Source: Cylindrospermopsis curvispora GIHE-G1
GTDB taxonomy: Bacteria > Cyanobacteriota > Cyanobacteriia > Cyanobacteriales > Nostocaceae
DNA: 64,000 nt
Assembly: GCF_014489415.1 (NCBI RefSeq)
Contig: NZ_CP060822.1
Location: 372,001-436,000 of the forward strand
Direction: 5' to 3'
Shown here: positions 34,546 through 42,957 of the stretch, in pieces
Layout of the letters: each line of letters opens with the position of its first letter
Position numbering within the stretch: the stretch's first letter is position 1
Made by a program: the position numbers and the translations under genes
Notes under the pieces: generated by a model
What the model was told of the DNA's origin: nothing
The model's input: only the letters and a program-made list of their open reading frames with translations
The model's database searches: none

Positions 34546-36849
34546 CTAATGCAGGGAATTAATTCCCTGCTCCTGTGATCCTGCTTCCTTCCTACGACCA
34601 CCATAACTATAACCGTAGTAATAATCATGATATTGATGAATGGTCTTATTATATTGATTAGCAACTATGCCTAATATACTAATAGATGACTGCCTTAGAG
34701 CATCCTGAGCTTGCTTGATCATCGAGCGGTCTGTCTTGTGCATTTTAACCACTAAAATCAAACCATCTGTTTGCGAAGCCACCAGTCTACTATCCACTAT
34801 ACCCATAACAGGTGGTGTGTCGTAAATTACTAAATCGAATTTTTCACGAAAGTATGCCATCATTTGTTTCATCTTCTCAGATGAAATTAGTCGCATGGGA
34901 TCTGGCGGTTGAGTTCCCGAGGTAATTACTGATAAAGTATCCAAATCTGGTAACTTTTGCATTACCTCATCAGGAGTAAGATTAGAAGTGATAGCATTGC
35001 TTAAACCAACTAAGTTGGGTAAGTTTAACCTCTTGTGTACTTGAGGAAGTCGCAAATCAGTATCCACCAGCAAAACCCTTCTTCCCACAGAAGCTGCCAT
35101 TTGAGCTAGGTGTAGTGCCAATGTACTTTTTCCCTCCCCTTTGAGAGCAGAGGTGATGGCTACAGACTTGACAACTTCGTCGGAGTTGAGTAACTGAATG
35201 TTGGCATACAGCACTTGCAAAGATTGCCAAAAATGACCCTCTCCATAATAGCCATATCCATAACCATAGCCATACCCGTAGCTTTTCTTCCTTTTTTTGC
35301 GGGAGAAAGAAAGAAGGGGTATATCTAATGGATTGGTTTTAGCAGGTTTATTTTGGCTTTGGTCAGAATCATGGCGAGATTGATAGCTGACACCAATATT
35401 TTTCGCCCTTGGCAAAGTCCCCAACAAGGGGAGTTTGGTCCTCTCCTGCATGTTTATGGCATCATGATAGGAATTGTCTAGTTTCTCTAAAAGGAAGGCG
35501 ATCGCAACACTTATAGATAAGCTGCCAATTAGTCCAATCAATAAACTCTGGTAGATTTTACGAAAAACTGGCAATTCAGGCGTCATTGGAGCTTGGACCA
35601 GTTCCCAAGGTATTTCTGTTTGGGCTACTTCAATGGCCAGTTTTTCCCGGGCTTCTAAGAAGCGATTTAAACTTTCACTAGCTAGTTGTAATTTTCTTTG
35701 CAGATCCGTGTTTTGTCTAGCTAAACGGGGTAATAGATCGAATCTGGCTTTGCTTTGCTCTTGCGCTCTGGTGATTTCTCTGTTTTCCGATTCTAGTAAT
35801 AAAATGGTATTGGCCACTTCCGCTATTTTCAGACCTATATATCTCTCTTTCTCTTTTTCTATGAGAGGTAATATGTTTTGTCTTTTTTCTTCTAATGTTG
35901 TTATATATGGATTATCCCCTTGAAATCTGGCTAGTTCTCCAGATAGTTGGGCTTCTATTTGTCTAAGCTGAATAACTAATATATTGTAAGGCGACTGAGT
36001 TTGACTCTGAGTCTGGTTTAATGCAGCTTGTTGTCCTTCTGGTGTGAGCAATGTGGCGTAACTGGTTCTAGCCACAGCCAACTTCTGCTCTATGGCTATT
36101 CTTTGTGTTTCTAAGCTCTGAATTTGCTCCACCAACTTACCGGACTGATCCTCTGGATTAACAAACTTGTACCTTTGTCTAAATACTTGTAATTCGCGCT
36201 GTAGTTGATCCACAGTAGCGCCAATTCTAGGTAGTTGTTCGTCTATAAACCTTAGACCTTGATTTAATTTAGTCTTGCGTTTCTCTAAGCTATATTTTAA
36301 ATAAAATTTGGACAGGGTATTTAACACCAAGTCAATTTCCGCCCGATCTGGACTTTTATAGGTAATTTCTAGAACTTTAGTTTCAGCTGATCTCTGGATG
36401 GCTAAGTTTTTGATAAATAAATCGTATGTAAGCTCAGGATATTGAGATTGTATGTCAGGTAGGGCCTGATTAAGCAATTCAGGGCTTTTGAGAACTTTAA
36501 TTTGGCTATCGTAGTCTAATCCTGATTGGTCAAGTTGAGTGCTTTCTAGGGCTGCGGTCAGTAAGTTATTTTTTTCGCCACTAACTGGTTCTACTAAAAT
36601 CTCAAAACTGCCTTGGTAAATTTTTTCTGCTGTAAACAGGTAGTAACTACCTCCAGCCATGATCAGGGAGGCAATTGTCAAAATGCCTAATGCTCGTCTT
36701 TTGAGGATGGACATTATCTCTTTGAGATCAATGTCATCCTCAGTTGTTTGAAGGGATATCAGATTCCCAGAGGATATCACTTCTGGTTGGAGAATAATAT
36801 TTTCTTTTTCTCTGGTGATGAGACCTTTGCTTTCGTTGGTACTGTTCAT
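34546..36849 (-). CDS. Wzz-domain polysaccharide biosynthesis tyrosine kinase (BY-kinase)
   Basis: This is a membrane co-polymerase fused to a bacterial tyrosine kinase that controls exopolysaccharide chain length and export. The Wzz domain with the first membrane helix is at about residues 40-80. A long coiled coil and a second helix (SLLIGLIGSLSISVAIAFLL) follow. The kinase domain has Walker A GEGKST (571-576), Walker A' LLVDTDLRLPQ and Walker B DLVIYDTPP. The C-terminus has the expected tyrosine cluster (HQYHDYYYGYSYGG). An unusual linker of repeated Gly-Tyr, KSYGYGYGYGYGYYG, precedes the kinase domain. It is transcribed away from the glycan cluster. Confidence 0.93.
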   Translation of the reverse strand: MNSTNESKGLITREKENIILQPEVISSGNLISLQTTEDDIDLKEIMSILKRRALGILTIASLIMAGGSYYLFTAEKIYQGSFEILVEPVSGEKNNLLTAALESTQLDQSGLDYDSQIKVLKSPELLNQALPDIQSQYPELTYDLFIKNLAIQRSAETKVLEITYKSPDRAEIDLVLNTLSKFYLKYSLEKRKTKLNQGLRFIDEQLPRIGATVDQLQRELQVFRQRYKFVNPEDQSGKLVEQIQSLETQRIAIEQKLAVARTSYATLLTPEGQQAALNQTQSQTQSPYNILVIQLRQIEAQLSGELARFQGDNPYITTLEEKRQNILPLIEKEKERYIGLKIAEVANTILLLESENREITRAQEQSKARFDLLPRLARQNTDLQRKLQLASESLNRFLEAREKLAIEVAQTEIPWELVQAPMTPELPVFRKIYQSLLIGLIGSLSISVAIAFLLEKLDNSYHDAINMQERTKLPLLGTLPRAKNIGVSYQSRHDSDQSQNKPAKTNPLDIPLLSFSRKKRKKSYGYGYGYGYGYYGEGHFWQSLQVLYANIQLLNSDEVVKSVAITSALKGEGKSTLALHLAQMAASVGRRVLLVDTDLRLPQVHKRLNLPNLVGLSNAITSNLTPDEVMQKLPDLDTLSVITSGTQPPDPMRLISSEKMKQMMAYFREKFDLVIYDTPPVMGIVDSRLVASQTDGLILVVKMHKTDRSMIKQAQDALRQSSISILGIVANQYNKTIHQYHDYYYGYSYGGRRKEAGSQEQGINSLH

Positions 36850-37265
36850 ACTTAACTTATGCTTGACATTTAAACTACGGAGAATTCATTTTTAGCAGAG
36901 GGTATTCTTACTGATTGAACAGAATAAACCTGAACTACATGGACATAATATCATAAACTGTACCAGTTTAACATTTTAATACAAATTAACAAGTCCATTT
37001 TCAACCGACTGGTTTTGTCATATTCAAATTCCCACCTGATAATTACCACATTTTTTTGAGTCACGCATTAAGCGATCGCATTTTATTCTAACTCAAATTA
37101 AGAGAGGGAGTGCTTCGCAATCGCCCACCTCCAATTTAACACTGGACCTGCGGGGAATATAGCGCAACCTCATCCAAGTGGATTAGGAATAAATTAGTGT
37201 AAGAATTTCTGATACTATATTGACATGGGGTAATTAACTCACACCACATCTAACAAATTCCGGTT
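36850..37265. other. Intergenic region with array flank repeats
   Basis: This 416-base gap contains a short heparinase 3' fragment (about 37023-37052), the HIP1-containing repeat (about 37068-37100) and the conserved 160-base leader of the nuclease-like gene. The leader is shared with copies 2 and 3 (ATAGCGCAACCTCATCCAAG and onward). No gene was found. Confidence 0.55.
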
Positions 37266-38210
37266 ATGGTAAGTAAAAAACCCAAACTTCAGAAAAAAAA
37301 GGACACCCCAAATAGAGACTGGCACCGCCTATTAGGAATGTTTATGACCGTCCACTTCTATAATAGCCCTTATGAGGTAGAAGTAGAAAAGGATCTAACC
37401 ATCAGAAAACAACTGCTAGACATTATAATCATTAAGAGATATAAAGACAGCGGATTTAATCTGTATCCAGCAGGTTTAGAAAACATGTCTAAACACAACC
37501 TAATCAGCTATAAATCCATTCATGAATCATTCACAGTTTGGTCACTAATGGAATTAATAGGACACTATGTCAATTATCGGAAGCAAACGAGTAAATCCTT
37601 GTCGAACCTGCTACCAGAGGAGGATTACAGACTGTACGGATTAACAACCCACGAACCGACCCAATTAATGGGGAGATTAAAATGGAAAACTGTCAGTGAA
37701 GGGGTTTATGATATAGAATGTGTTACTATGAACGTGAGACTGATAGTGCTGTCGAAAATACCCAAAAGTGCCAACAATGAGTTGTGGAGACTGTTTAGTG
37801 CGAGAGCAGAAGTGGTGGAAGAAGCGATTAGCCATTATCAAGAAAGTTATCGCAAGAGCGAGTATAGCATATTAATGCAACAACTGTATGAGTTTTACAT
37901 AAAGGAGAAACTGCCAATGACATACACATTAGAGCAATTCAAAAAAGATTTTGTAATAAGTCACTTGAGAGAGATACCGACTGAGGAGGTATTAAAGCAA
38001 TATTCTCTCGAAGAGATTAAGCAATATTCTCCAAAAGAGCTGTTAAAGCAATATTCTCTCGAAGAGATTAAGCAATATTCTCCAAAAGAGCTGTTAAAGC
38101 AATATTCTCCTCAGGACCTCGTAGAAGGACTTTCACCAGAGACACTACAGCACTTGGCAGTTGTTCTATCTCAATTGGGTGTCAACCAAATAAAAAATCA
38201 GGAGCAATGA
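37266..38210 (+). CDS. PD-(D/E)XK/Rpn-like protein with YSPEE repeats, copy 1
   Basis: This is a 314-residue protein of a common cyanobacterial family that I place, tentatively, with the PD-(D/E)XK/Rpn-type nuclease-like proteins. The basis is the N-terminal EVEVEKDLTIRKQLLDIIII pattern. Conserved blocks are RDWHRLLGMF, ELIGHYVNYRKQ and LIVLSKIPKSANNELWRLFS. A C-terminal region of short amphipathic repeats follows (QYSLEEIK and QYSPKELLK twice each) and then GLSPETLQHLAV. The first 13 residues are lysine-rich. It is the first of three nearly identical copies. Function is unknown. Confidence 0.7.
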   Translation: MVSKKPKLQKKKDTPNRDWHRLLGMFMTVHFYNSPYEVEVEKDLTIRKQLLDIIIIKRYKDSGFNLYPAGLENMSKHNLISYKSIHESFTVWSLMELIGHYVNYRKQTSKSLSNLLPEEDYRLYGLTTHEPTQLMGRLKWKTVSEGVYDIECVTMNVRLIVLSKIPKSANNELWRLFSARAEVVEEAISHYQESYRKSEYSILMQQLYEFYIKEKLPMTYTLEQFKKDFVISHLREIPTEEVLKQYSLEEIKQYSPKELLKQYSLEEIKQYSPKELLKQYSPQDLVEGLSPETLQHLAVVLSQLGVNQIKNQEQ

Positions 38211-38252
38211 TATTGGGATCTTAAAACTGTAAAACACACAAAAACGGTTCCT

Positions 38253-38345
38253 GGGAACTCTATTTTCAAATTCCCACCTGATAATTACCACATTTTTTTG
38301 AGTCACGCGTTAAGCGATCGCATTTTATTCTAACTCGAATTAAGA
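38253..38345 (+). repeat. Array flank: heparinase 3' fragment and HIP1-containing repeat
   Basis: GGGAACTCTATTTTCAAATT to about 38293 is a diverged copy of the 3' coding end of the heparinase gene at 43589-43630. It is followed by GAGTCACGCGTTAAGCGATC and the TTTAACTCGAATTAAGAG-type repeat. The same pair follows the other two nuclease-like genes at 41310 and 42622. Confidence 0.65.
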
Positions 38346-38476
38346 GCATAAGCGTTAACCGACACTAGCAATAATCTGCCCAATATCTTATCGCCATCAC
38401 CATGCAAAAAAGGTTTGAGATAAGTTTTTGTGGTTGAAGGCGTAAAAATCTGGTGTTATAACAAGATGTTAGGTTT

Positions 38477-38881
38477 TTAACGAATAAAATTAATCGGACA
38501 GATTTGTAAAGGTACAATTCGGTCGAATTCATGATGATCTGAAGTCAGTAATATTCCTCGAACGGTTGTGGTTAATGCTAGAGCGAAACAGTCAGCTAAA
38601 GAGACACGGGCAATCTAAGCTTTATATTGTCCTACTAATTTCCAAAAAGGTTCAGTCATAGTCTTTCTAATAATTACTCCCGCTAATTTTAATTCACTGA
38701 TTATTTGCTCTGCATAAACTTGATTATTGCTTCTGATAAAATCATAATAAACCTCACATAAATTAATCGCATGAATATAAGAATTACAATCAGGATGAAT
38801 TAAAAACTCTTCAACAATATCACCTCCCTCTTCGTCCCGAAAAAAGGAAATGACCGCACAAGCATCTAAAATAATATTCAT
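38477..38881 (-). pseudogene. PIN-domain toxin (VapC-like) with in-frame amber stop
   Basis: A PIN-domain ribonuclease of 134 codons is interrupted by one TAG at codon 89. The N-terminal part has D6 (IILDACAV) and E43 (NLCEVYYD). After the stop, the same frame continues IARVSLADCFALALTTTVRG, with D97, and LLTSDHHEFDRI, with D115, completing the usual acidic set. A single base change would restore it. As it stands the product lacks the C-terminal acidic residues and should be inactive. It overlaps the UPF0175 antitoxin gene by four bases (ATGA). Confidence 0.85.
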
Positions 38882-39240
38882 TTATTTCTTTCTTCCCACT
38901 CAATTTCTCTTTGTTTTTGTTGCATAAAAAAATCACTGGGACTCAAGTAATTTTTATACTTGCCTCTAAGAGAACGAATAAACTCTTTCCGCTGATTAGA
39001 GACATCTTCCTTAACCTGATCTAAGCCAATGGTAGACACAGAAATTTTTTCTTCGGCTAAAGACATTACAAAGTCTCGATGGCTTAATCCTGCTATTTGA
39101 GCAGCTTTTTTTTCAGAAATTTCGCCTTTTTGATACCAATGAATAGCAGCGGCGAGTTTCATTTTTTTCACAAACTCTTGAGGTTTACAGCGAAAACTGT
39201 CAAAGATTTCATCAGGTAATTGAATCGAAATGTCCATCAT
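38878..39240 (-). CDS. UPF0175-family antitoxin-like protein
   Basis: This is a 120-residue protein. Its core, MKLAAAIHWYQKGEISEKKA then AAQIAGLSHRDFVMSLAE, matches UPF0175, a family often encoded next to PIN toxins. It likely acts as antitoxin and DNA-binding repressor for the PIN gene. It is longer than most members through a C-terminal tail with KEFIRSLRGKYKNYLSPSDF. It overlaps the PIN gene and is overlapped at its own start by a short upstream frame. Confidence 0.82.
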   Translation of the reverse strand: MMDISIQLPDEIFDSFRCKPQEFVKKMKLAAAIHWYQKGEISEKKAAQIAGLSHRDFVMSLAEEKISVSTIGLDQVKEDVSNQRKEFIRSLRGKYKNYLSPSDFFMQQKQREIEWEERNK

Positions 39241-39359
39241 AATTCTACACGTAAATTTAATAAGTTAATAGAAACTTTATCTGGCAAATATCCCCATTTC
39301 TCAAATTGTACCTGCAATTCCGGATTATACTGTATGGTGTCGATAACCGGCAAATTCAT
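39237..39359 (-). pseudogene. 40-codon gene tail preceding the antitoxin
   Basis: MNLPVIDTIQYNPELQVQFE through VSINLLNLRVEL ends in TGA overlapping the antitoxin ATG. It looks like the 3' end of a gene once coupled to UPF0175-PIN whose 5' part was replaced by the heparinase fragment directly upstream. I do not recognise the family. Confidence 0.4.
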
Positions 39360-39365
39360 TTTATC

Positions 39366-39480
39366 TCCACTGGCACTTACCCAATGCCATAAGGATTGAT
39401 TGCCACTAATACCACTTGTTATTAGCTTAGGCTGGGCTTTGCGTGCTGCTCGAAAACTACCCCACACTTGGGTTTGCTCA
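39366..39480 (-). pseudogene. Fragment of the heparinase-like gene
   Basis: QTQVWGSFRAARKAQPKLIT then SGISGNQSLWHWVSAS is encoded here. It is nearly the same at DNA level as 44100-44210 in the heparinase-like gene, differing at only a few positions over roughly 110 bases. It sits between the 40-codon tail and a HIP1-type repeat, in the same orientation as the parent gene. Confidence 0.85.
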
Positions 39481-39537
39481 TAAGCGACGCATTTTATTTT
39501 AACTCGAATTAAGAGGGCGATTGGGAAGCACACAGAA

Positions 39538-39777
39538 TTAACCAGGTAAACGTACGGACAGTTCATAGAGTGTTTCTGGCGCAATATCAATTTCCCCGGG
39601 CCACACCACTGTGCCATAATTGACAGAGGCCAGTCCAAAAAAACCTGGATTTTTCAATGGTTGAAAGACAGTCATGTCCAGATAGGGACGCATATCGAAC
39701 CGACGTTTTTCGTCATTACTAAATCTCAAAATAAGATGGAAGTCTGATTCAGCAACAACGGTAAATACTCTTATCAT
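39538..39777 (-). CDS. DUF2442 family protein
   Basis: This is a 79-residue protein with the DUF2442 pattern: FHLILRFSNDEKRRFDMRPY and a conserved ending VWPGEIDIAPETLYE. DUF2442 genes commonly pair with DUF4160 genes, as here. The pair resembles toxin-antitoxin modules in organisation, but activity is not established. Eight bases separate it from the upstream DUF4160 gene. Confidence 0.87.
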   Translation of the reverse strand: MIRVFTVVAESDFHLILRFSNDEKRRFDMRPYLDMTVFQPLKNPGFFGLASVNYGTVVWPGEIDIAPETLYELSVRLPG

Positions 39778-39785
39778 AAGACAAC

Positions 39786-40055
39786 CTAACGTAGTGGTTC
39801 AATCTTGAATATAGGCTCACCCTTAACTGCTAATGACCAATCAGCCATCAGCTCTTCTTCATGTATTACTATCCATGCCTGAAGCATTCTCAATTTTTTG
39901 GGCGGCAACACACCTTGAACAATCTCCCCATCTGGTATAGAAACAACTGCTTCCGCACCTTGATACTCCACATGCAGATGCGGCAAATTGTGTTGCTGGA
40001 TATCTGTAAAAAACATTCGGATAATCAAACCATAAAACATACTAATGGTAGGCAT
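39786..40055 (-). CDS. DUF4160 family protein
   Basis: This is an 89-residue protein with MPTISMFYGLIIRMFFTDIQ, LPHLHVEYQGAEAVVSIPDG and the ending GEPIFKIEPLR, which fit DUF4160. I start at MPTIS, the usual family start; 17 further codons are open upstream, to 40106. It is followed directly by the DUF2442 gene. Confidence 0.87.
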   Translation of the reverse strand: MPTISMFYGLIIRMFFTDIQQHNLPHLHVEYQGAEAVVSIPDGEIVQGVLPPKKLRMLQAWIVIHEEELMADWSLAVKGEPIFKIEPLR

Positions 40056-40163
40056 AGGTGGTTCCTGTTTATTGGGGAATAATAACGATCTGAGAGTTGA
40101 TGCCATTTCTCTAGTAATTCTAAAGGTTTAGTTGTGAAGCTTGGGATATCGTAATCAATCCGA

Positions 40164-40369
40164 TAAGCGATCGCATTTTATTTTAACTCGAATTAAGAGG
40201 GAGTGCTTTGTAATCGTTCCCCTCCAATTTAACACTGGATCTGCGGATACTGGAATATAGCGCAACCTCATCCAAGTGGATTAGGAATAAATTAGTGTAA
40301 GAATTTCTGATACTATATTGACATGGGGTAATTAACCCACACCTAATAAATTATGCGAACAGTCCGGTT
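40164..40369 (+). repeat. HIP1-containing repeat and leader of nuclease-like copy 2
   Basis: This segment repeats the sequence before copy 1 and copy 3: the AAGCGATCGCATTTTATTTT block, a CTCCAATTTAACACTGGA segment and ATAGCGCAACCTCATCCAAG through GACATGGGGTAATTAA. The strong conservation upstream of all three genes suggests that promoter elements were copied with them. Confidence 0.65.
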
Positions 40370-41268
40370 ATGGTAAGTAAAAAACCCAAACCTCAGAAAA
40401 AAAGTCTTCCGACACCCCAAATAGAAACTGGCACCGCCTCTTAGGAATGTTTATGACCGTCCACTTCTATAATAGCCCTTATGAGGTAGAAGTAGAAAAG
40501 GATCTAACCATCAGAAAACAACTGCTAGACATCATAATCATTAAGAGATATAAAGACAGCGGATTCAATCTGTATCCAGCAGGTTTAGAAAACATGTCTA
40601 AATATAACCTAATCAGCTATAAATCCATTCATGAATCATTCACAGTTTGGTCACTAATGGAATTAATAGGACACTATGTCAATTATCGGAAGCAAACAAG
40701 TAAATCCTTGTCAAACCTGCTACCAGAGGAGGATTACAGACTGTACGGATTAACAACCCACGAACCGACCCAATTAATGGGGAGATTAAAATGGAAAACT
40801 GTCAGTGAAGGGGTTTATGATATAGAATGTGTTACTATGAACGTGAGACTGATAGTGCTGTCGAAAATACCCAAAAGTGCCAACAATGAGTTGTGGAGAC
40901 TGTTTAGTGCGAGAGCAGAAGTGGTGGAAGAAGCGATTAGCCATTATCAAGAAAGTTACCGCAAGAGCGAGTATAGCATATTAATGCAACAACTATATGA
41001 GTTTTACTTAAAGGAGAAACTGCCAATGACATACACATTAGAGCAATTCAAAAAAGATTTTGTAATAAGTCACTTGAGAGAGATACCGACTGGGGAGGTA
41101 TTAAAGCAATATTCTCTCGAAGAGATTAAGCAATATTCTCCAAAAGAGCTGTTAAAGCAATATTCTCCTCAGGACCTCGTAGAAGGACTTTCACCAGAGA
41201 CACTACAGCACTTGGCAGTTATTCTGTCTCAATTGGGTGTCAACCAAATAAAAAATCAGGAGCAATGA
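40370..41268 (+). pseudogene. PD-(D/E)XK/Rpn-like protein, copy 2, N-terminal frameshift
   Basis: The ATG at 40370 starts the same lysine-rich N-terminus as copies 1 and 3. After the A run, however, the sequence reads AGTCTTCCGACACC in place of AGGACACC, which shifts the frame and leads to a stop in front of LLGMF. From the internal ATG at 40447 an intact frame of 273 residues remains (MFMTVHFYNSPYEVEVEKDL onward). It has the shortest C-terminal repeat region (QYSLEEIK and QYSPKELLK once each). It may be expressed as a shortened protein or be dead. Confidence 0.7.
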
Positions 41269-41309
41269 TATTGGGATCTTAAAACTATAAACGCACAAAA
41301 ATGGTTCTT

Positions 41310-41604
41310 GGGAACTCTATTTTCAAATTCCCACCTGATAATTACCACATTTTTTTGAGTCACGCGTTAAGCGATCGCATTTTATTTTAACTCGAATTAA
41401 GAGGGCGATTGCGAAGCACAGCGATATCCCATAGGGAGTGCTTCGCGATCGCCCACCTCCAATTTAACACTGGACCTGCGGATACGGGAATATAGCGCAA
41501 CCTCATCCAAGTGGATTAGGAATAAATTAGTGTAAGAATTTCTGATACTATATTGACATGGGGTAATTAACCCACACCTAATAAATTATGCGAACAGTCC
41601 GGTT
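41310..41604 (+). repeat. Array flank and leader of nuclease-like copy 3
   Basis: It holds, in order, the heparinase 3' fragment (41310-41350), the HIP1-containing repeat (about 41365-41420) with an extra GCGATTGCGAAGCAC motif, and the common leader. No gene is present. Confidence 0.6.
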
Positions 41605-42579
41605 ATGGTACGTAAAAAATCCAAACCTCAGAAAAAAAAGGACACCCCAAATAGAGACTGGCACCGCCTTTTAGGAATGTTTATGACCGTCCACTTCTAT
41701 AATAGCCCTTATGAGGTAGAAGTAGAAAAGGATCTAACCATCAGAAAACAACTGCTAGACATTATAATCATTAAGAGACATAAAGACAGCGGATTTAATC
41801 TGTATCCAGCAGGTTTAGAAAACATGTCTAAACACAACCTAATCAGCTATAAATCCATTCATGAATCATTCACAGTTTGGTCACTAATGGAATTAATAGG
41901 ACACTATGTCAATTATCGGAAGCAAACGAGTAAATCCTTGTCGAACCTGCTACCAGAAGAGGATTACAGACTGTACGGACTAACAACCCACGAACCGACC
42001 CAATTAATGGGGAGATTAAAATGGAAAACTGTCAGTGAAGGGGTTTATGATATAGAATGTGTTACTATGAACGTGAGACTGATAGTGCTGTCGAAAATAC
42101 CCAAAAGTGCCAACAATGAGTTGTGGAGACTGTTTAGTGCGAGAGCAGAAGTGGTGGAAGAAGCGATTAGCCATTATCAAGAAAGTTATCGCAAGAGCGA
42201 GTATAGCATATTAATGCAACAACTATATGAGTTTTACTTAAAGGAGAAACTGCCAATGACATACACATTAGAGCAATTCAAAAAAGATTTTGTAATAAGT
42301 CACTTGAGAGAGATACCGACTGAGGAGGTATTAAAGCAATATTCTCCCGAAGAGGTATTCAAGCAATATTCTCTCGAAGAGATTAAGCAATATTCTCCAA
42401 AAGAGCTGTTAAAGCAATATTCTCCCGAAGAGGTATTAAAGCAATATTCTCCCGAAGAGGTATTAAAGCAACACTCTCCTCGGGAATTCCTAGAAGGACT
42501 TTCACCAGAGACACTACAGCACTTGGCAGTTATTCTGTCTCAATTGGGTGTCAACCAAATAAAAAATCAGGAGCAATGA
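41605..42579 (+). CDS. PD-(D/E)XK/Rpn-like protein with YSPEE repeats, copy 3
   Basis: This copy has 324 residues, the longest. The first 220 residues are almost identical to copy 1, with VRKKSKP for VSKKPKL at the start. The C-terminal repeats are expanded and reshuffled: QYSPEEVFK, QYSLEEIK, QYSPKELLK, then QYSPEEVLK twice and QHSPREFLE before GLSPETLQ. The repeat region is the main difference among copies. Function is unknown; a nuclease fold is the working guess. Confidence 0.72.
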   Translation: MVRKKSKPQKKKDTPNRDWHRLLGMFMTVHFYNSPYEVEVEKDLTIRKQLLDIIIIKRHKDSGFNLYPAGLENMSKHNLISYKSIHESFTVWSLMELIGHYVNYRKQTSKSLSNLLPEEDYRLYGLTTHEPTQLMGRLKWKTVSEGVYDIECVTMNVRLIVLSKIPKSANNELWRLFSARAEVVEEAISHYQESYRKSEYSILMQQLYEFYLKEKLPMTYTLEQFKKDFVISHLREIPTEEVLKQYSPEEVFKQYSLEEIKQYSPKELLKQYSPEEVLKQYSPEEVLKQHSPREFLEGLSPETLQHLAVILSQLGVNQIKNQEQ

Positions 42580-42957
42580 TATTGGGATCTTAAAACTGTA
42601 AAACACGCAAAAACGGTTCTTGGGAACTCTATTTTCAAATTCCCACCTGATAATTACCACATTTTTTTGAGTCACGCATTAAGCGATCGCATATTATTTT
42701 AACTCAAATTAAGAGGGCGATCGGGAATCAATTCCCGGTCTCAAAGCTCAAGTCGGTTCAAAACCGACTGGTTTTGTGGTGGGTGATTTGTGGGGTATTG
42801 AGTAATCGTAGGTTGGGTTGAGGAACGAAACCCAACAAACCAACGGGATATGTATAAATGCGATTGCAAAGCACTCCCTACGGGAGCTCGCCATCATCAT
42901 CCAAGTTCCCAGTCAATTTCTAAGGGAATGAATTTATCTCCTTGCAGAAGTCGTGAT
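42580..42957. other. Intergenic region with repeats
   Basis: This region contains the heparinase 3' fragment (42622-42662), the HIP1-containing repeat (about 42680-42722), a GTCGGTT...AACCGAC hairpin near 42751 and a GTTGGGTT...AACCCAAC inverted pair near 42812. A 74-codon frame starting at 42850 runs into the IS200 element and is not a gene. Confidence 0.5.
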
